From Acetobacterium tundrae (GTDB taxonomy: Bacteria > Bacillota > Clostridia > Eubacteriales > Eubacteriaceae), in assembly GCF_008086615.1 (NCBI RefSeq), contig NZ_RXYB01000020.1, forward strand, positions 1-62,260: a stretch of 62,260 bases of DNA, read 5' to 3'. Position 1 is the first letter of the stretch, and every line of letters starts with the position of its first letter. Position numbers and translations under genes: made by a program. The notes under the pieces were generated by a model, which saw only the letters and a program-made list of their open reading frames with translations, had not been told where the DNA came from and did no database searches. This document shows positions 46,514 through 53,652 of the stretch, piece after piece.

Positions 46514-47059
46514 TCAAACTTTTTTCAAATATTCTTGAACTATGATATCAACATTCTTATTTAAGTTCTCCTCTCCATTCAACCGTAGTACTTTACAAGG
46601 TAATGAATTAGCCCACTGCTCATGTGTCTTCTTACACGGAGAACCATCCGAATCATATCTAGCTGAGTTATCAAGAAAACAACAATGTTCTTCATACATA
46701 TCTCCGCCTTTGACGATTCTTTCTCCAAATATTTCATATTCTCTTTTATGAATCCGAACAATTCTTGTTTCGGCAGATGCTGTAATATGTGCTGCCAAAT
46801 CGAACAATGGAACAAATGGTGCATTAAAACTATCCATTGAGCCAGCCATCACAAAATAGCTTCTTTTCGATATATCTGTCATTAATCTATTAATCTTCTT
46901 TTCACGAGTATACATAACTGTGAAAGGTTTATCAGTATCTTTTCTCCATATATAATTATCTATGTCGAAATATGGAAAGCCAAGCTTATCAGCGACCATT
47001 TTCCCCAATGTTGTTTTTCCTGAACCTGCTGAACCAAAAATAATAATTCCTCTTGCCAT
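46514..47059 (-). CDS. P-loop kinase/topology-modulation-like ATPase
   Basis: A 181-residue P-loop NTPase with Walker A GSAGSGKTTLG at the very N-terminus, then FPYFDIDNYIW (adenylate kinase-like substrate segment), an SKRSYFVMAGSM strand and an RIVRIHKREYEIFGER basic helix. It resembles small shikimate-kinase or 'DNA topology modulation' proteins, and the phosphoryl acceptor is unknown. It lies between two dispersed repeats. Confidence 0.7.
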   Translation of the reverse strand: MARGIIIFGSAGSGKTTLGKMVADKLGFPYFDIDNYIWRKDTDKPFTVMYTREKKINRLMTDISKRSYFVMAGSMDSFNAPFVPLFDLAAHITASAETRIVRIHKREYEIFGERIVKGGDMYEEHCCFLDNSARYDSDGSPCKKTHEQWANSLPCKVLRLNGEENLNKNVDIIVQEYLKKV

Positions 47060-47095
47060 ATCTTTTACCCCATAACAAAAAATTCTGATTTATAT

Positions 47096-47126
47096 TAAGT
47101 GTGCCTAGAACCTGGCACCGTCAGTG
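47096..47126. repeat. Dispersed repeat copy
   Basis: TAAGTGTGCC then TAGAACCTGGCACCGTCAGT, immediately upstream of the kinase leader. Confidence 0.7.
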
Positions 47127-47253
47127 TCTTTTATTTCCTTTAACCAGAACATAAATTCCCAGCCGATTATAACAGGTCGATGCATCAATGGCTCGGATTC
47201 TGATCCAAGTTTCCCTTCGCTGCCTTGTCTTTAAGATGTGCCGGTTTTAGATT

Positions 47254-47688
47254 TTAAAAAACGATCATATTCTGTTCATCGTATTGAAAATCAGGCCCCC
47301 ATGCAACTTCCCAGTAATAGCCATCCGGATCAGAAAAATAGGCATGATATCCGCCCCAAAATACATTGGTTGGTTCTTTTACTATCGTTGCCCCGGCGGC
47401 TTTGGCCATCTTTATGGTCTCATCAACTTCTTTTTTTTCTTTCACATTAATGGCTAATGTGATTCCTGCAAAACCATTGCTCAATGCCGGCGGATTGTCA
47501 GGATTAATATCCTCGGCCAACAGCATCAGCGGATATAGTTCAAATTTAGTCCCGGCGGTATTAAAAAATATAACTGTCGGATTATCAGCCATTTCATCAG
47601 TTTCAAAACCAAGACCATCGCGATAAAAACGAATGGATCTTGCCATATCGCGGACTCCCATACAAATAATATTAATTCGATTTATCAT
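47254..47688 (-). CDS. VOC-family (glyoxalase/bleomycin-resistance) protein
   Basis: A 144-residue vicinal-oxygen-chelate protein with two beta-alpha-beta-beta-beta modules: MGVRDMARSIRFYRDGLGF at the front and NVFWGGYHAYFSDPDGYYWE near the end, the latter with the metal Glu. It could be a lyase, dioxygenase or drug-binding protein. Monocistronic within the run of small unrelated genes. Confidence 0.8.
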   Translation of the reverse strand: MINRINIICMGVRDMARSIRFYRDGLGFETDEMADNPTVIFFNTAGTKFELYPLMLLAEDINPDNPPALSNGFAGITLAINVKEKKEVDETIKMAKAAGATIVKEPTNVFWGGYHAYFSDPDGYYWEVAWGPDFQYDEQNMIVF

Positions 47689-48056
47689 TTCTCATCCTTT
47701 CAGGTATGTTGCAGAGTATTTTTTGACAGAAATATTTAGCACCCTATTTAATATGACCGATGATACGCCCTTCGACCTGTCGCAGCGCAGTCTTCAGCAG
47801 CAAATCTTTCGCCACCTTATCAACCCATACCGCTTCTTGATGAACCGTCCCGCACCAGTCCGGCGGTGTAGAAAACCATGGAGTTAAGATAAGTGGTACC
47901 TGGCTCCAGCGACACAATTTTTCAATGCCTAAAAACGTTAACACCGAACTATTGGTTTGTAACTTTTAAAATATTATTCGTTCTTAACTTAAGTCAATGA
48001 AATACCATATCCGCCATGCTAACATAATTACAAACAAACAGGAGGTAATTATATTA
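47689..48056. other. Gap with an unidentified minus-strand fragment and a repeat copy
   Basis: A minus-strand frame at 47744-47880 encodes PDWCGTVHQEAVWVDKVAKD and then LLLKTALRQVEGRIIGHIK. It has protein-like composition and higher GC than its flanks, but no start of its own. It is probably the tail of a lost gene that I cannot name. The repeat word GTTAAGATAAGTGG..CCTGG follows at 47880-47905. Confidence 0.35.
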
Positions 48057-48779
48057 GTGTTTGAAACAGAAAGAATATCACCAAGAAAAGCGGCTGTCAT
48101 CGTTGGGGTGGCGATGATTATGATCGCACTATGTGCCGGTTTTGCCTATGGATTTATTCACTCAAGTCTGGTTATCACAGGGAATGCGGCGGCAACCGTG
48201 AGCCAGATCCAACAAAACACCCCCCTCTTTCGGGCGGAAATATTCAGTTGGTTCCTGATTCTGGTCTTCGATATTATTATTGCAGGGGCCTTAACTATTT
48301 TCATGAAGCAGATTGATGCTCATCTGTCATTACTAGGTGGCTGGTTTCGACTAATCTATGCAATGATTTTAGGCATTGCCATTTCCAATTTAGTGATGGT
48401 GTCGCTTTTACTCAGCGGCGATGATTATTCGGCATCCCTGCCGGCCGATCAATTGAGTGCTCAAGTCATGTTCTCTCTCAGTGCATTTAATAGCATCTGG
48501 TCACTGGGCTTGATTATTTTTGGTCTCCATTTATTAATCATTGCTTATTTAATTTTAAAGTCAGACTTTATCCCAAAATTCCTGGGTATCCTTTTAGTCA
48601 TTGCGGCTTTAAGTTACGTTCTTATTCATTCGATGTATGTGTTTCTGCCCCAATATGAAACCACAACAATGCTAATCGAAAAGATCTTAAGCCTGCCGAT
48701 GACTGCGGGTGAATTGGGTTTTGGAATCTGGCTATTGATAAAGGGTGGCAAGAGACCCAAAAAAGCAACTGAATTCTAA
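48057..48779 (+). CDS. DUF4386-family membrane protein
   Basis: About 240 residues with six helices. ISPRKAAVIVG and TLFRAEIFSW-like (TPLFRAEIFSWFLILVFD) segments, a GGWFRLIYAMILG core and LGILLVIAALSYVL are typical of DUF4386 proteins. Function unknown. The frame extends to 47997, but AGGAGG lies 11 bases before GTG 48057, taken as the start. Its stop overlaps the end of the convergent Crp-type gene by four bases. Confidence 0.7.
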   Translation: MFETERISPRKAAVIVGVAMIMIALCAGFAYGFIHSSLVITGNAAATVSQIQQNTPLFRAEIFSWFLILVFDIIIAGALTIFMKQIDAHLSLLGGWFRLIYAMILGIAISNLVMVSLLLSGDDYSASLPADQLSAQVMFSLSAFNSIWSLGLIIFGLHLLIIAYLILKSDFIPKFLGILLVIAALSYVLIHSMYVFLPQYETTTMLIEKILSLPMTAGELGFGIWLLIKGGKRPKKATEF

Positions 48780-49363
48780 CCACTACTGTCTTGGGATAAC
48801 CGCTTCTTAATTCTACTCAAGGATTCTGGCGTTATTCCAAGATAGCTTGCTAATTGATGTTGCGGCACCCGGTTGATCAATCCCGGTCTTTGTTCTACCA
48901 AGCTGCGGTAACGTTCCTCTGGGGTTTTCGACATAAACCGCGCACTGGCATCCTGGGTTTCCCCCAAATTCAACTCTAACATCGATCTTGTGATGTTTTG
49001 GAGTGCTGGATATTCTACATACATCTTTTCTTCTGTATCGGCATCGCCAATTAGCAAGGTTGTTTTTTCGACACAGGATAGCGAATAATCAGATGGCAGT
49101 CTTAACTTATAACTTTTGAATAGTGTAACGGATTGTTCCTCGGTAAAAAAATCATTTGTAATTTCTTTGCCTTCCACCCCATAGCTGTATTGTCTGACAC
49201 ACCCATTCAAAACCAGATAGCACTTACTGGATATGTCCCCTTGTCTAAGCAGTATTGTCCCTTTTTCATAGGTTTCAACCACCATATGCCCCATTATTTC
49301 CTGTAATGCTTCTTTATTAAAATCAGTATACTTCGCCATAAATTTCATTAAATACAGATCCAT
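48776..49363 (-). CDS. Crp/Fnr-family transcriptional regulator
   Basis: A 195-residue regulator. The cyclic-nucleotide-binding-like beta-barrel covers residues 10-120 (YEKGTILLRQGDISSKCYLV, GKEITNDFFTEEQSV), and a C-terminal winged helix reads RVPQHQLASYLGITPESLSRI. There is no Fnr cysteine set or clear cAMP-binding RxS, so the ligand is unknown. AAAGGAAC lies seven bases before ATG 49363. The upstream in-frame extension belongs to the truncated XRE gene that runs into it, so its promoter may have been replaced. Confidence 0.8.
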   Translation of the reverse strand: MDLYLMKFMAKYTDFNKEALQEIMGHMVVETYEKGTILLRQGDISSKCYLVLNGCVRQYSYGVEGKEITNDFFTEEQSVTLFKSYKLRLPSDYSLSCVEKTTLLIGDADTEEKMYVEYPALQNITRSMLELNLGETQDASARFMSKTPEERYRSLVEQRPGLINRVPQHQLASYLGITPESLSRIKKRLSQDSSG

Positions 49364-49716
49364 CTTTTCGTTCCTTTCATCGATGTCCGTGTGGATGTTT
49401 CCCGGGACACTGGAATATCGGCAGGCAGGGGCTGGTTTGCCAGCCGGTAAAGATGATGACATTCTTCCCGGTCAAGCTGCAATACCCTGGAAAGACTTTC
49501 CACCACCGGGGTGGAAACATGAATTGGTCGACCCTGTTCAAGCCAGGTATACCAGGTTAGACTGATCCCAGCCATTTGGGCGACTTCCTCCCTTCGCAAA
49601 CCAGGGGTTCGCCGTCGCTGGCCTGATGAGAGACCAACCTGAGAAGGCAGTATTTTTGCTCTCCGGGTTTTCAGAAAATCACCAAGTTCCTTATATCGTT
49701 GCTGCTCACTGTGCAT
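49348..49716 (-). pseudogene. MmyB-type XRE regulator, 3'-truncated
   Basis: 122 residues. The first 95 are the helix-turn-helix of MmyB-family regulators (FLKTRRAKILP, RRRTPGLRREEVAQMAGIS, WYTWLEQGRPIHVS). The PAS-like ligand domain (a further 150 or more residues) is missing: the frame runs on as RETSTRTSMKGTKRW into the Crp leader. A deletion has joined the XRE 5' part to the Crp gene. The HTH may still bind DNA. Confidence 0.75.
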
Positions 49717-49827
49717 AGGGTTATGCCTCTTTCTATTATAATTTATACCAGTATAAATACACTTCTGGTAATATTATAACATCTGTAATATGCTTATTCT
49801 AGAAAATAGAATAATGGAGGTTTTCAA

Positions 49828-50643
49828 ATGAAAATAAAGTCAACAAAACTGGTTTATTTTTCGCCAACAGGAACCACAAAAGCAGTGGTTGAAGGCGTTG
49901 CACAGGGCATTGATGCAATTGAAGTGGAACGGATTGATCTGACCAAACCGGAGTCTCGGTTAAAACCATTGCATACCGGAAAAGACGAATTGCTGATTAT
50001 TGGGGTACCTGTTTATATGGGAAGGGTGCCGGAGGTGATCCGGGAATGGCTCCAATCCATTAAAGCCAAAAAAACTCCCGTGGTCTGCATTATTGTGTAC
50101 GGTAACCGTGTCTATGACGATGCCTTACTTGAACTTACAGAAATTCTCGTTGCTGACGGATGCTTCCCCATTGCCTCAGGGGCTTTTATCGGCGAGCGTT
50201 CCTTTTCCAGTGTTGAAATACCCATTGCCGCCGGTCGCCCAAATATTCAAGATTTGAGTCAAGCGGAAGCATTTGGCTGCAAAATCAATGAAAAACTGGC
50301 TGCAATTTTATCTGTCGATGAAATTGGGAAGCTGAATGTACCTGGTGAATTCCCCTTTCGCGGCGCAACCAAGCTCTGGAATGTCGATTTTATCACCGTT
50401 GGCAGTGACTGCAATCAATGCCAGATCTGTGCTGAAGTCTGTCCAGTGGGAGCGATTTTCAAGGAAAACAGCCGCCAGATTGATCAAGAAAAATGCATCA
50501 CCTGCTGCGCCTGCATCAAAAAATGCCCCCAGCATGCCAGAACCATCAAACTCGGCCCGGTACATGATGCATCAATCCGATTGAACACCCTGTTCAAAGA
50601 ACCCAAGCAGCCGGATTTTTTTTATTTGGGACCCCGATCATAG
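49828..50643 (+). CDS. EFR1-type flavodoxin-ferredoxin fusion protein
   Basis: A 271-residue electron carrier. Residues 1-150 are a flavodoxin-like domain with the FMN phosphate loop SPTGTTK at 12-18 and the VPVYMGRVPEVIREWL strand-loop. The C-terminus carries two [4Fe-4S] motifs, CNQCQICAEVCP and CITCCACIKKCP. It shuttles electrons in the cytosol, and partners are unknown. GGAGG lies eight bases before the ATG. It is divergent from the truncated XRE gene with an A/T-rich promoter region (49740-49827) between. Confidence 0.85.
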   Translation: MKIKSTKLVYFSPTGTTKAVVEGVAQGIDAIEVERIDLTKPESRLKPLHTGKDELLIIGVPVYMGRVPEVIREWLQSIKAKKTPVVCIIVYGNRVYDDALLELTEILVADGCFPIASGAFIGERSFSSVEIPIAAGRPNIQDLSQAEAFGCKINEKLAAILSVDEIGKLNVPGEFPFRGATKLWNVDFITVGSDCNQCQICAEVCPVGAIFKENSRQIDQEKCITCCACIKKCPQHARTIKLGPVHDASIRLNTLFKEPKQPDFFYLGPRS

Positions 50644-50705
50644 TATTTGTCCAAATATACGATATGGGCAGATATTGCCTATTCAACCCCCTCCAAGGGA
50701 TTGAT

Positions 50706-50753
50706 TTACTTCAATAAAAGGATATACATGATTTTCTCCTTTTATTGAAGTAA
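50706..50753. terminator. Bidirectional terminator between convergent genes
   Basis: Perfect 17-base arms (TTACTTCAATAAAAGGA and its complement) around a 14-base loop, midway between the ends of the EFR1 and transglutaminase genes. Confidence 0.8.
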
Positions 50754-50782
50754 TAATTTACCTAAAAAATAGATTGATCAGA

Positions 50783-51382
50783 CTAAACCGAAACATCCGG
50801 TTTTTCATTGAGCGACTCTGGCAGGTGATCAAGAACATCCTGCAAACAGCCAGCCTTTTTTAGCATCAGCATGGTATCCCGGTGAGGATTGGCATAAATA
50901 CCCGGCCAGTAGTATTCATCATATTCCGTTCGATTCGAAAAAGCAAGAACCGGTTTTTTCAATGAAAATTGTGCATGCACACCTGGCTTATTTCCTCTTG
51001 CATCCAGCCTAATCCAATGGTCTTCCAAAAAAACGGCATTATAAGCATGGACACAATATCCCAGAGAATCATCATCGGCAAGGGTGATGTGCTGAAAACA
51101 GAAACCCGTTGGGATATTCTGAGACCGAAGAAGTGCTGCCAGCAAATTTGCTTTGGCCTGGCAAATTCCCGTTTTGTGGATGAGTACATCCGATGCTCTC
51201 GCCGTAATGACCTTGGCATTGCAGTCAAAGGAATGAGGAATTTCATCTCTGACAAATTCATAGGCAATTATTGCCTTTTCAGCATCCGACATCTTTGGTG
51301 TGAATAGCTGGAGCGATTTTTGTATCATTTTCGGATGCCCAAAATCAATCGCATCCGTTTCCAATATAAATTTTTGAAACAT
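50783..51382 (-). CDS. Transglutaminase-like (papain-fold) protein
   Basis: A 199-residue protein with the transglutaminase-core triad: Cys in KTGICQAKANLLAAL, His in GYCVHAYNAVFLEDHW, Asp in RLDARGNKPG. It lacks a signal, so it is cytosolic; such proteins may act as peptidases or deamidases. ATG 51382 follows AAGGGAAAG and is preferred to the upstream in-frame start at 51466. Confidence 0.8.
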   Translation of the reverse strand: MFQKFILETDAIDFGHPKMIQKSLQLFTPKMSDAEKAIIAYEFVRDEIPHSFDCNAKVITARASDVLIHKTGICQAKANLLAALLRSQNIPTGFCFQHITLADDDSLGYCVHAYNAVFLEDHWIRLDARGNKPGVHAQFSLKKPVLAFSNRTEYDEYYWPGIYANPHRDTMLMLKKAGCLQDVLDHLPESLNEKPDVSV

Positions 51383-51600
51383 CGACTTTCCCTTCTTAAC
51401 CGTATTTTTGTGTTTGTAAGGAATAATAGTGGGCAGACAAGTAAGTTGACGATTGTAATCTCCCACACTAACAACTTGTCATCGGACAAACAGAACGATC
51501 CCAAGACTTATGCTTTAATTTTTTTTCAGGAAATGCTCGTGATATCTTAATAAGACCAGAAATAAGTTACGGAGCAGGCAACCGGTCAACCTAAGATACT
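51383..51600. other. Gap with a divergent repeat copy
   Basis: No gene seen. A divergent copy of the dispersed repeat (AAGTTACGGAGCAGGCAACC) lies at 51563-51590. Confidence 0.35.
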
Positions 51601-51609
51601 GAATTTCAA

Positions 51610-51843
51610 TTTTAAAAAGGATGGTTTTGATGCGAAACAGGTAGCGCAGATGTAGAGCGTTGCGACGGAATCGTCCCACAACTGCAATCCTCTTTGAGTA
51701 AAAAAATGATTGCTTAACTGTGCAGCAATTCCTTGATTACGCTAATTTGGTATCACATTAAGACTAAAAATAGTCTGATAATCTCCGTTAGGAACATCTT
51801 GCTCTCCCTTTTTGATCTCGGCAAATGAATAAGGCCACCGCTT
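51610..51843 (-). pseudogene. GNAT acetyltransferase remnant, copy 1
   Basis: Directly after the racemase stop the minus strand encodes RWPYSFAEIKKGEQDVPNGD, then YQTIFSLNVIPN, a TAG, and RNQGIAAQLSNHFFTQRG. GNAT proteins of this kind read 'NGxYQTxFxLNVxPxYRNQGIA', so the TAG replaces the tyrosine before the acetyl-CoA loop. The later part decays. A second copy with the same stop lies at 57075. Confidence 0.75.
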
Positions 51844-51844
51844 C

Positions 51845-52546
51845 CTAATACTTTAGGTTTCGGTAGTACGCAATAATGCTTTCGACATGGATTTTGGTGG
51901 TGTTAAAAAACGGGATCCCCAGTTGACTTTCCGGCAGGATCAGCGGCAGCTCGGTACAGCCCAGGATGACCCCTTCGATCGTGTCATCGGCCATCATCCG
52001 TTTGATGATACCAAGCAATCCCCGCCGGGTTTCATCCCGAAACATACCCAACTCGATCTCCGTCATCAGTTTATTCTGAATGTAAGCCTGCTCCGTTTCA
52101 TTGGGAATCACCGCCTCGATTCCCTCCCGGTGACAAGCTTTCTGATAAAAATCACTTTGCATGGTAAAACTAGTGCCCAGCAGTGACACCCGGCGACACC
52201 CTGCTTTTTTTATGTATCGGCAGGTTTCATCGACAATGCTGATCAACGGAATGGGTGACCGTTCGCTAACGCGGTCAAACACAATATGTGGGGTATTCGC
52301 AGAAATAAATCCAAAATCAGCCCCTCCTCGGTAAAGATCATCGATGCCTTCAATCAGCCATTTCACCAGCTGATCCCAGTCCCGGTTTTCCATTAGTTTC
52401 ATCAGAATACTCATATTCATGCTGTTGATTATTATTTCCGGGTTGTTCCCGTCATTTACCTTTTGGCGATGGGTTTCTATCAACAGTCGATAATAATCCA
52501 GCGTTGATTCGGGGCCGAAGCCGCCGATCATTCCAATTCTTGACAT
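51845..52546 (-). CDS. Aspartate/glutamate racemase-family protein
   Basis: A 233-residue racemase-fold protein (MIGGFGPESTLDYYRLL, then GVILGCTELPLIL with the second catalytic Cys). The first catalytic position, usually Cys in the CNTxH motif, is Ala in ISANTPH, so two-base racemisation of aspartate is doubtful; related proteins may act as isomerases or hydantoin racemases. The RBS AGGAGG is clear. The flanks on both sides recur at 57.1-57.4 kb without the gene. Confidence 0.75.
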   Translation of the reverse strand: MSRIGMIGGFGPESTLDYYRLLIETHRQKVNDGNNPEIIINSMNMSILMKLMENRDWDQLVKWLIEGIDDLYRGGADFGFISANTPHIVFDRVSERSPIPLISIVDETCRYIKKAGCRRVSLLGTSFTMQSDFYQKACHREGIEAVIPNETEQAYIQNKLMTEIELGMFRDETRRGLLGIIKRMMADDTIEGVILGCTELPLILPESQLGIPFFNTTKIHVESIIAYYRNLKY

Positions 52547-52678
52547 GATATTTCCTCCTTTTAAAATGCATCGTAAGATTTCATAGAACCGCCCCTCAGT
52601 TGGTTAATGTGTTCGATTTGAATGGCATTATTGTATCATTTAATTGCCTGAAACGAAAGATTTTAAATAGAAACAAAG

Positions 52679-52718
52679 TAAAGTGAGCCAGGGAAACTTA
52701 CTCGACTTAACTTATTGA
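52679..52718. repeat. Dispersed repeat, reverse orientation
   Basis: GTGAGCCAGGGAAACTTACT then CGACTTAACTTATT. The CTTAACTT tail points opposite to most other copies. Confidence 0.45.
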
Positions 52719-52737
52719 GATTGCGGGTAAAGAAACA

Positions 52738-52808
52738 GCGAGAAGAGAAAGAAGAGAGACGATTCGAGTTCTACGGGACTCAGGTTGTCTCTCTTCTCTC
52801 TGTTTTTT
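52738..52808 (+). terminator. Long purine/pyrimidine hairpin with T-run
   Basis: An AGAGAAAGAAGAGAGAC arm pairs with GTCTCTCTTCTCTCT, an inner GAGT/GACTC stem tops it, and six T follow on the plus strand. No plus-strand gene ends here now, so it may belong to a lost gene. Confidence 0.65.
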
Positions 52809-52891
52809 AAAGAGGCTGGAAAATCTGGCGGAAAAATAAAAGAATTCAAAAAACGACATTAGAATAGTCCGTCTCTTACCCAATAACAGAT

Positions 52892-53506
52892 TCAGCCCAT
52901 TAACAAGTGATAAACCGCGTCAATACCGGTTTGTAAAATACGTTCCACTTCAATTTCATTTTTGTAAAAAACAATTTGATCGACAATCGAACTGATTAAA
53001 TTGAAAGCGATGATCGCAGCAGCTTCGGGATCCTTCGCGGTGATATATTCACTGGACGAATGAAAACTATCGAGGGTCGTTTGCCATGTTTTTTCCCGCT
53101 GTTTGACCATGACCGAGGCAACTGCTGGCATTGTGAAACAGAGAATTTCCATTTCGCGATTCAGTGCTTTTGACGATTGATGCACTTCAATCAGGTTCTC
53201 AATGAGTAGACGAATCCATTTTTTAGGATCGTTTTTATAAATCTCAATTTCTGCGGATAAGTCATCATGAACTTTAAGAAATGAATTGTTGTATCGTTCT
53301 AAGATATCAAGCAGGATGGTGTCTTTATCTTTATAATATGCGTAAAGACTGCCAATTGAAACTTTGGCAACCTTGGCAATTTCATTGGTTGTGGTACTGA
53401 AATAGCCTTTTTCACAAAAAAGTGTGTAGGCGGCGCTTAGGATCTTCTCTTTTGTTTCGATGCTTCTTTTTTGCTGTGGTTTACGCACGGGTTTACTTTC
53501 AGCCAT
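52892..53506 (-). CDS. TetR/AcrR-family repressor
   Basis: A 204-residue repressor. The N-terminal HTH covers about residues 18-64 (KEKILSAAYTLFCEKGYFST, TNEIAKVAKVSIGSLYAYYK) and the rest is an all-helical ligand domain. AAAGGAG precedes the ATG. It is divergent from the drug-type MFS gene, with two matching palindromes between, so it very likely represses that gene and itself. Confidence 0.9.
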   Translation of the reverse strand: MAESKPVRKPQQKRSIETKEKILSAAYTLFCEKGYFSTTTNEIAKVAKVSIGSLYAYYKDKDTILLDILERYNNSFLKVHDDLSAEIEIYKNDPKKWIRLLIENLIEVHQSSKALNREMEILCFTMPAVASVMVKQREKTWQTTLDSFHSSSEYITAKDPEAAAIIAFNLISSIVDQIVFYKNEIEVERILQTGIDAVYHLLMG

Positions 53507-53527
53507 ATCATCATCTCCTTTAACCCT

Positions 53528-53556
53528 ATTTTAAAGTAATGGGGTGTTTTTGTCAA
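53528..53556 (-). promoter_or_regulatory. tetR promoter
   Basis: On the minus strand TTGACA, 17 bases, TAAAAT, about 22 bases upstream of the ATG. Confidence 0.7.
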
Positions 53557-53561
53557 ATAAT

Positions 53562-53577
53562 ACGAGCATTTACTCAT
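53562..53577. promoter_or_regulatory. TetR operator O1
   Basis: ACGAGCATTTACTCAT, a 13-of-16 match to O2. It lies between the two divergent promoters, just upstream of both -35 boxes. Confidence 0.6.
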
Positions 53578-53584
53578 ATTGTTG

Positions 53585-53613
53585 TTGACAAGCAAAACAA
53601 AGGTACTTATAAT
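53585..53613 (+). promoter_or_regulatory. Promoter of the MFS efflux gene
   Basis: A consensus sigma-70 promoter: TTGACA, 17 bases, TATAAT. Confidence 0.85.
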
Positions 53614-53629
53614 ATGAGTAATTACTCAT
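53614..53629. promoter_or_regulatory. TetR operator O2
   Basis: ATGAGTAATTACTCAT, a perfect 16-base palindrome directly after the -10 box. Its centre is 52 bases from that of O1. Confidence 0.8.
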
Positions 53630-53652
53630 GTTATGATGAAAGAAGGATGAAT

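Noticed and set aside
41051-51382. Chromosomal integron with attC sites
   Set aside because: No integrase gene, and the repeat lacks the two-box attC architecture except for a loose GTTRRRY match. Kept only as a weak alternative in the findings.
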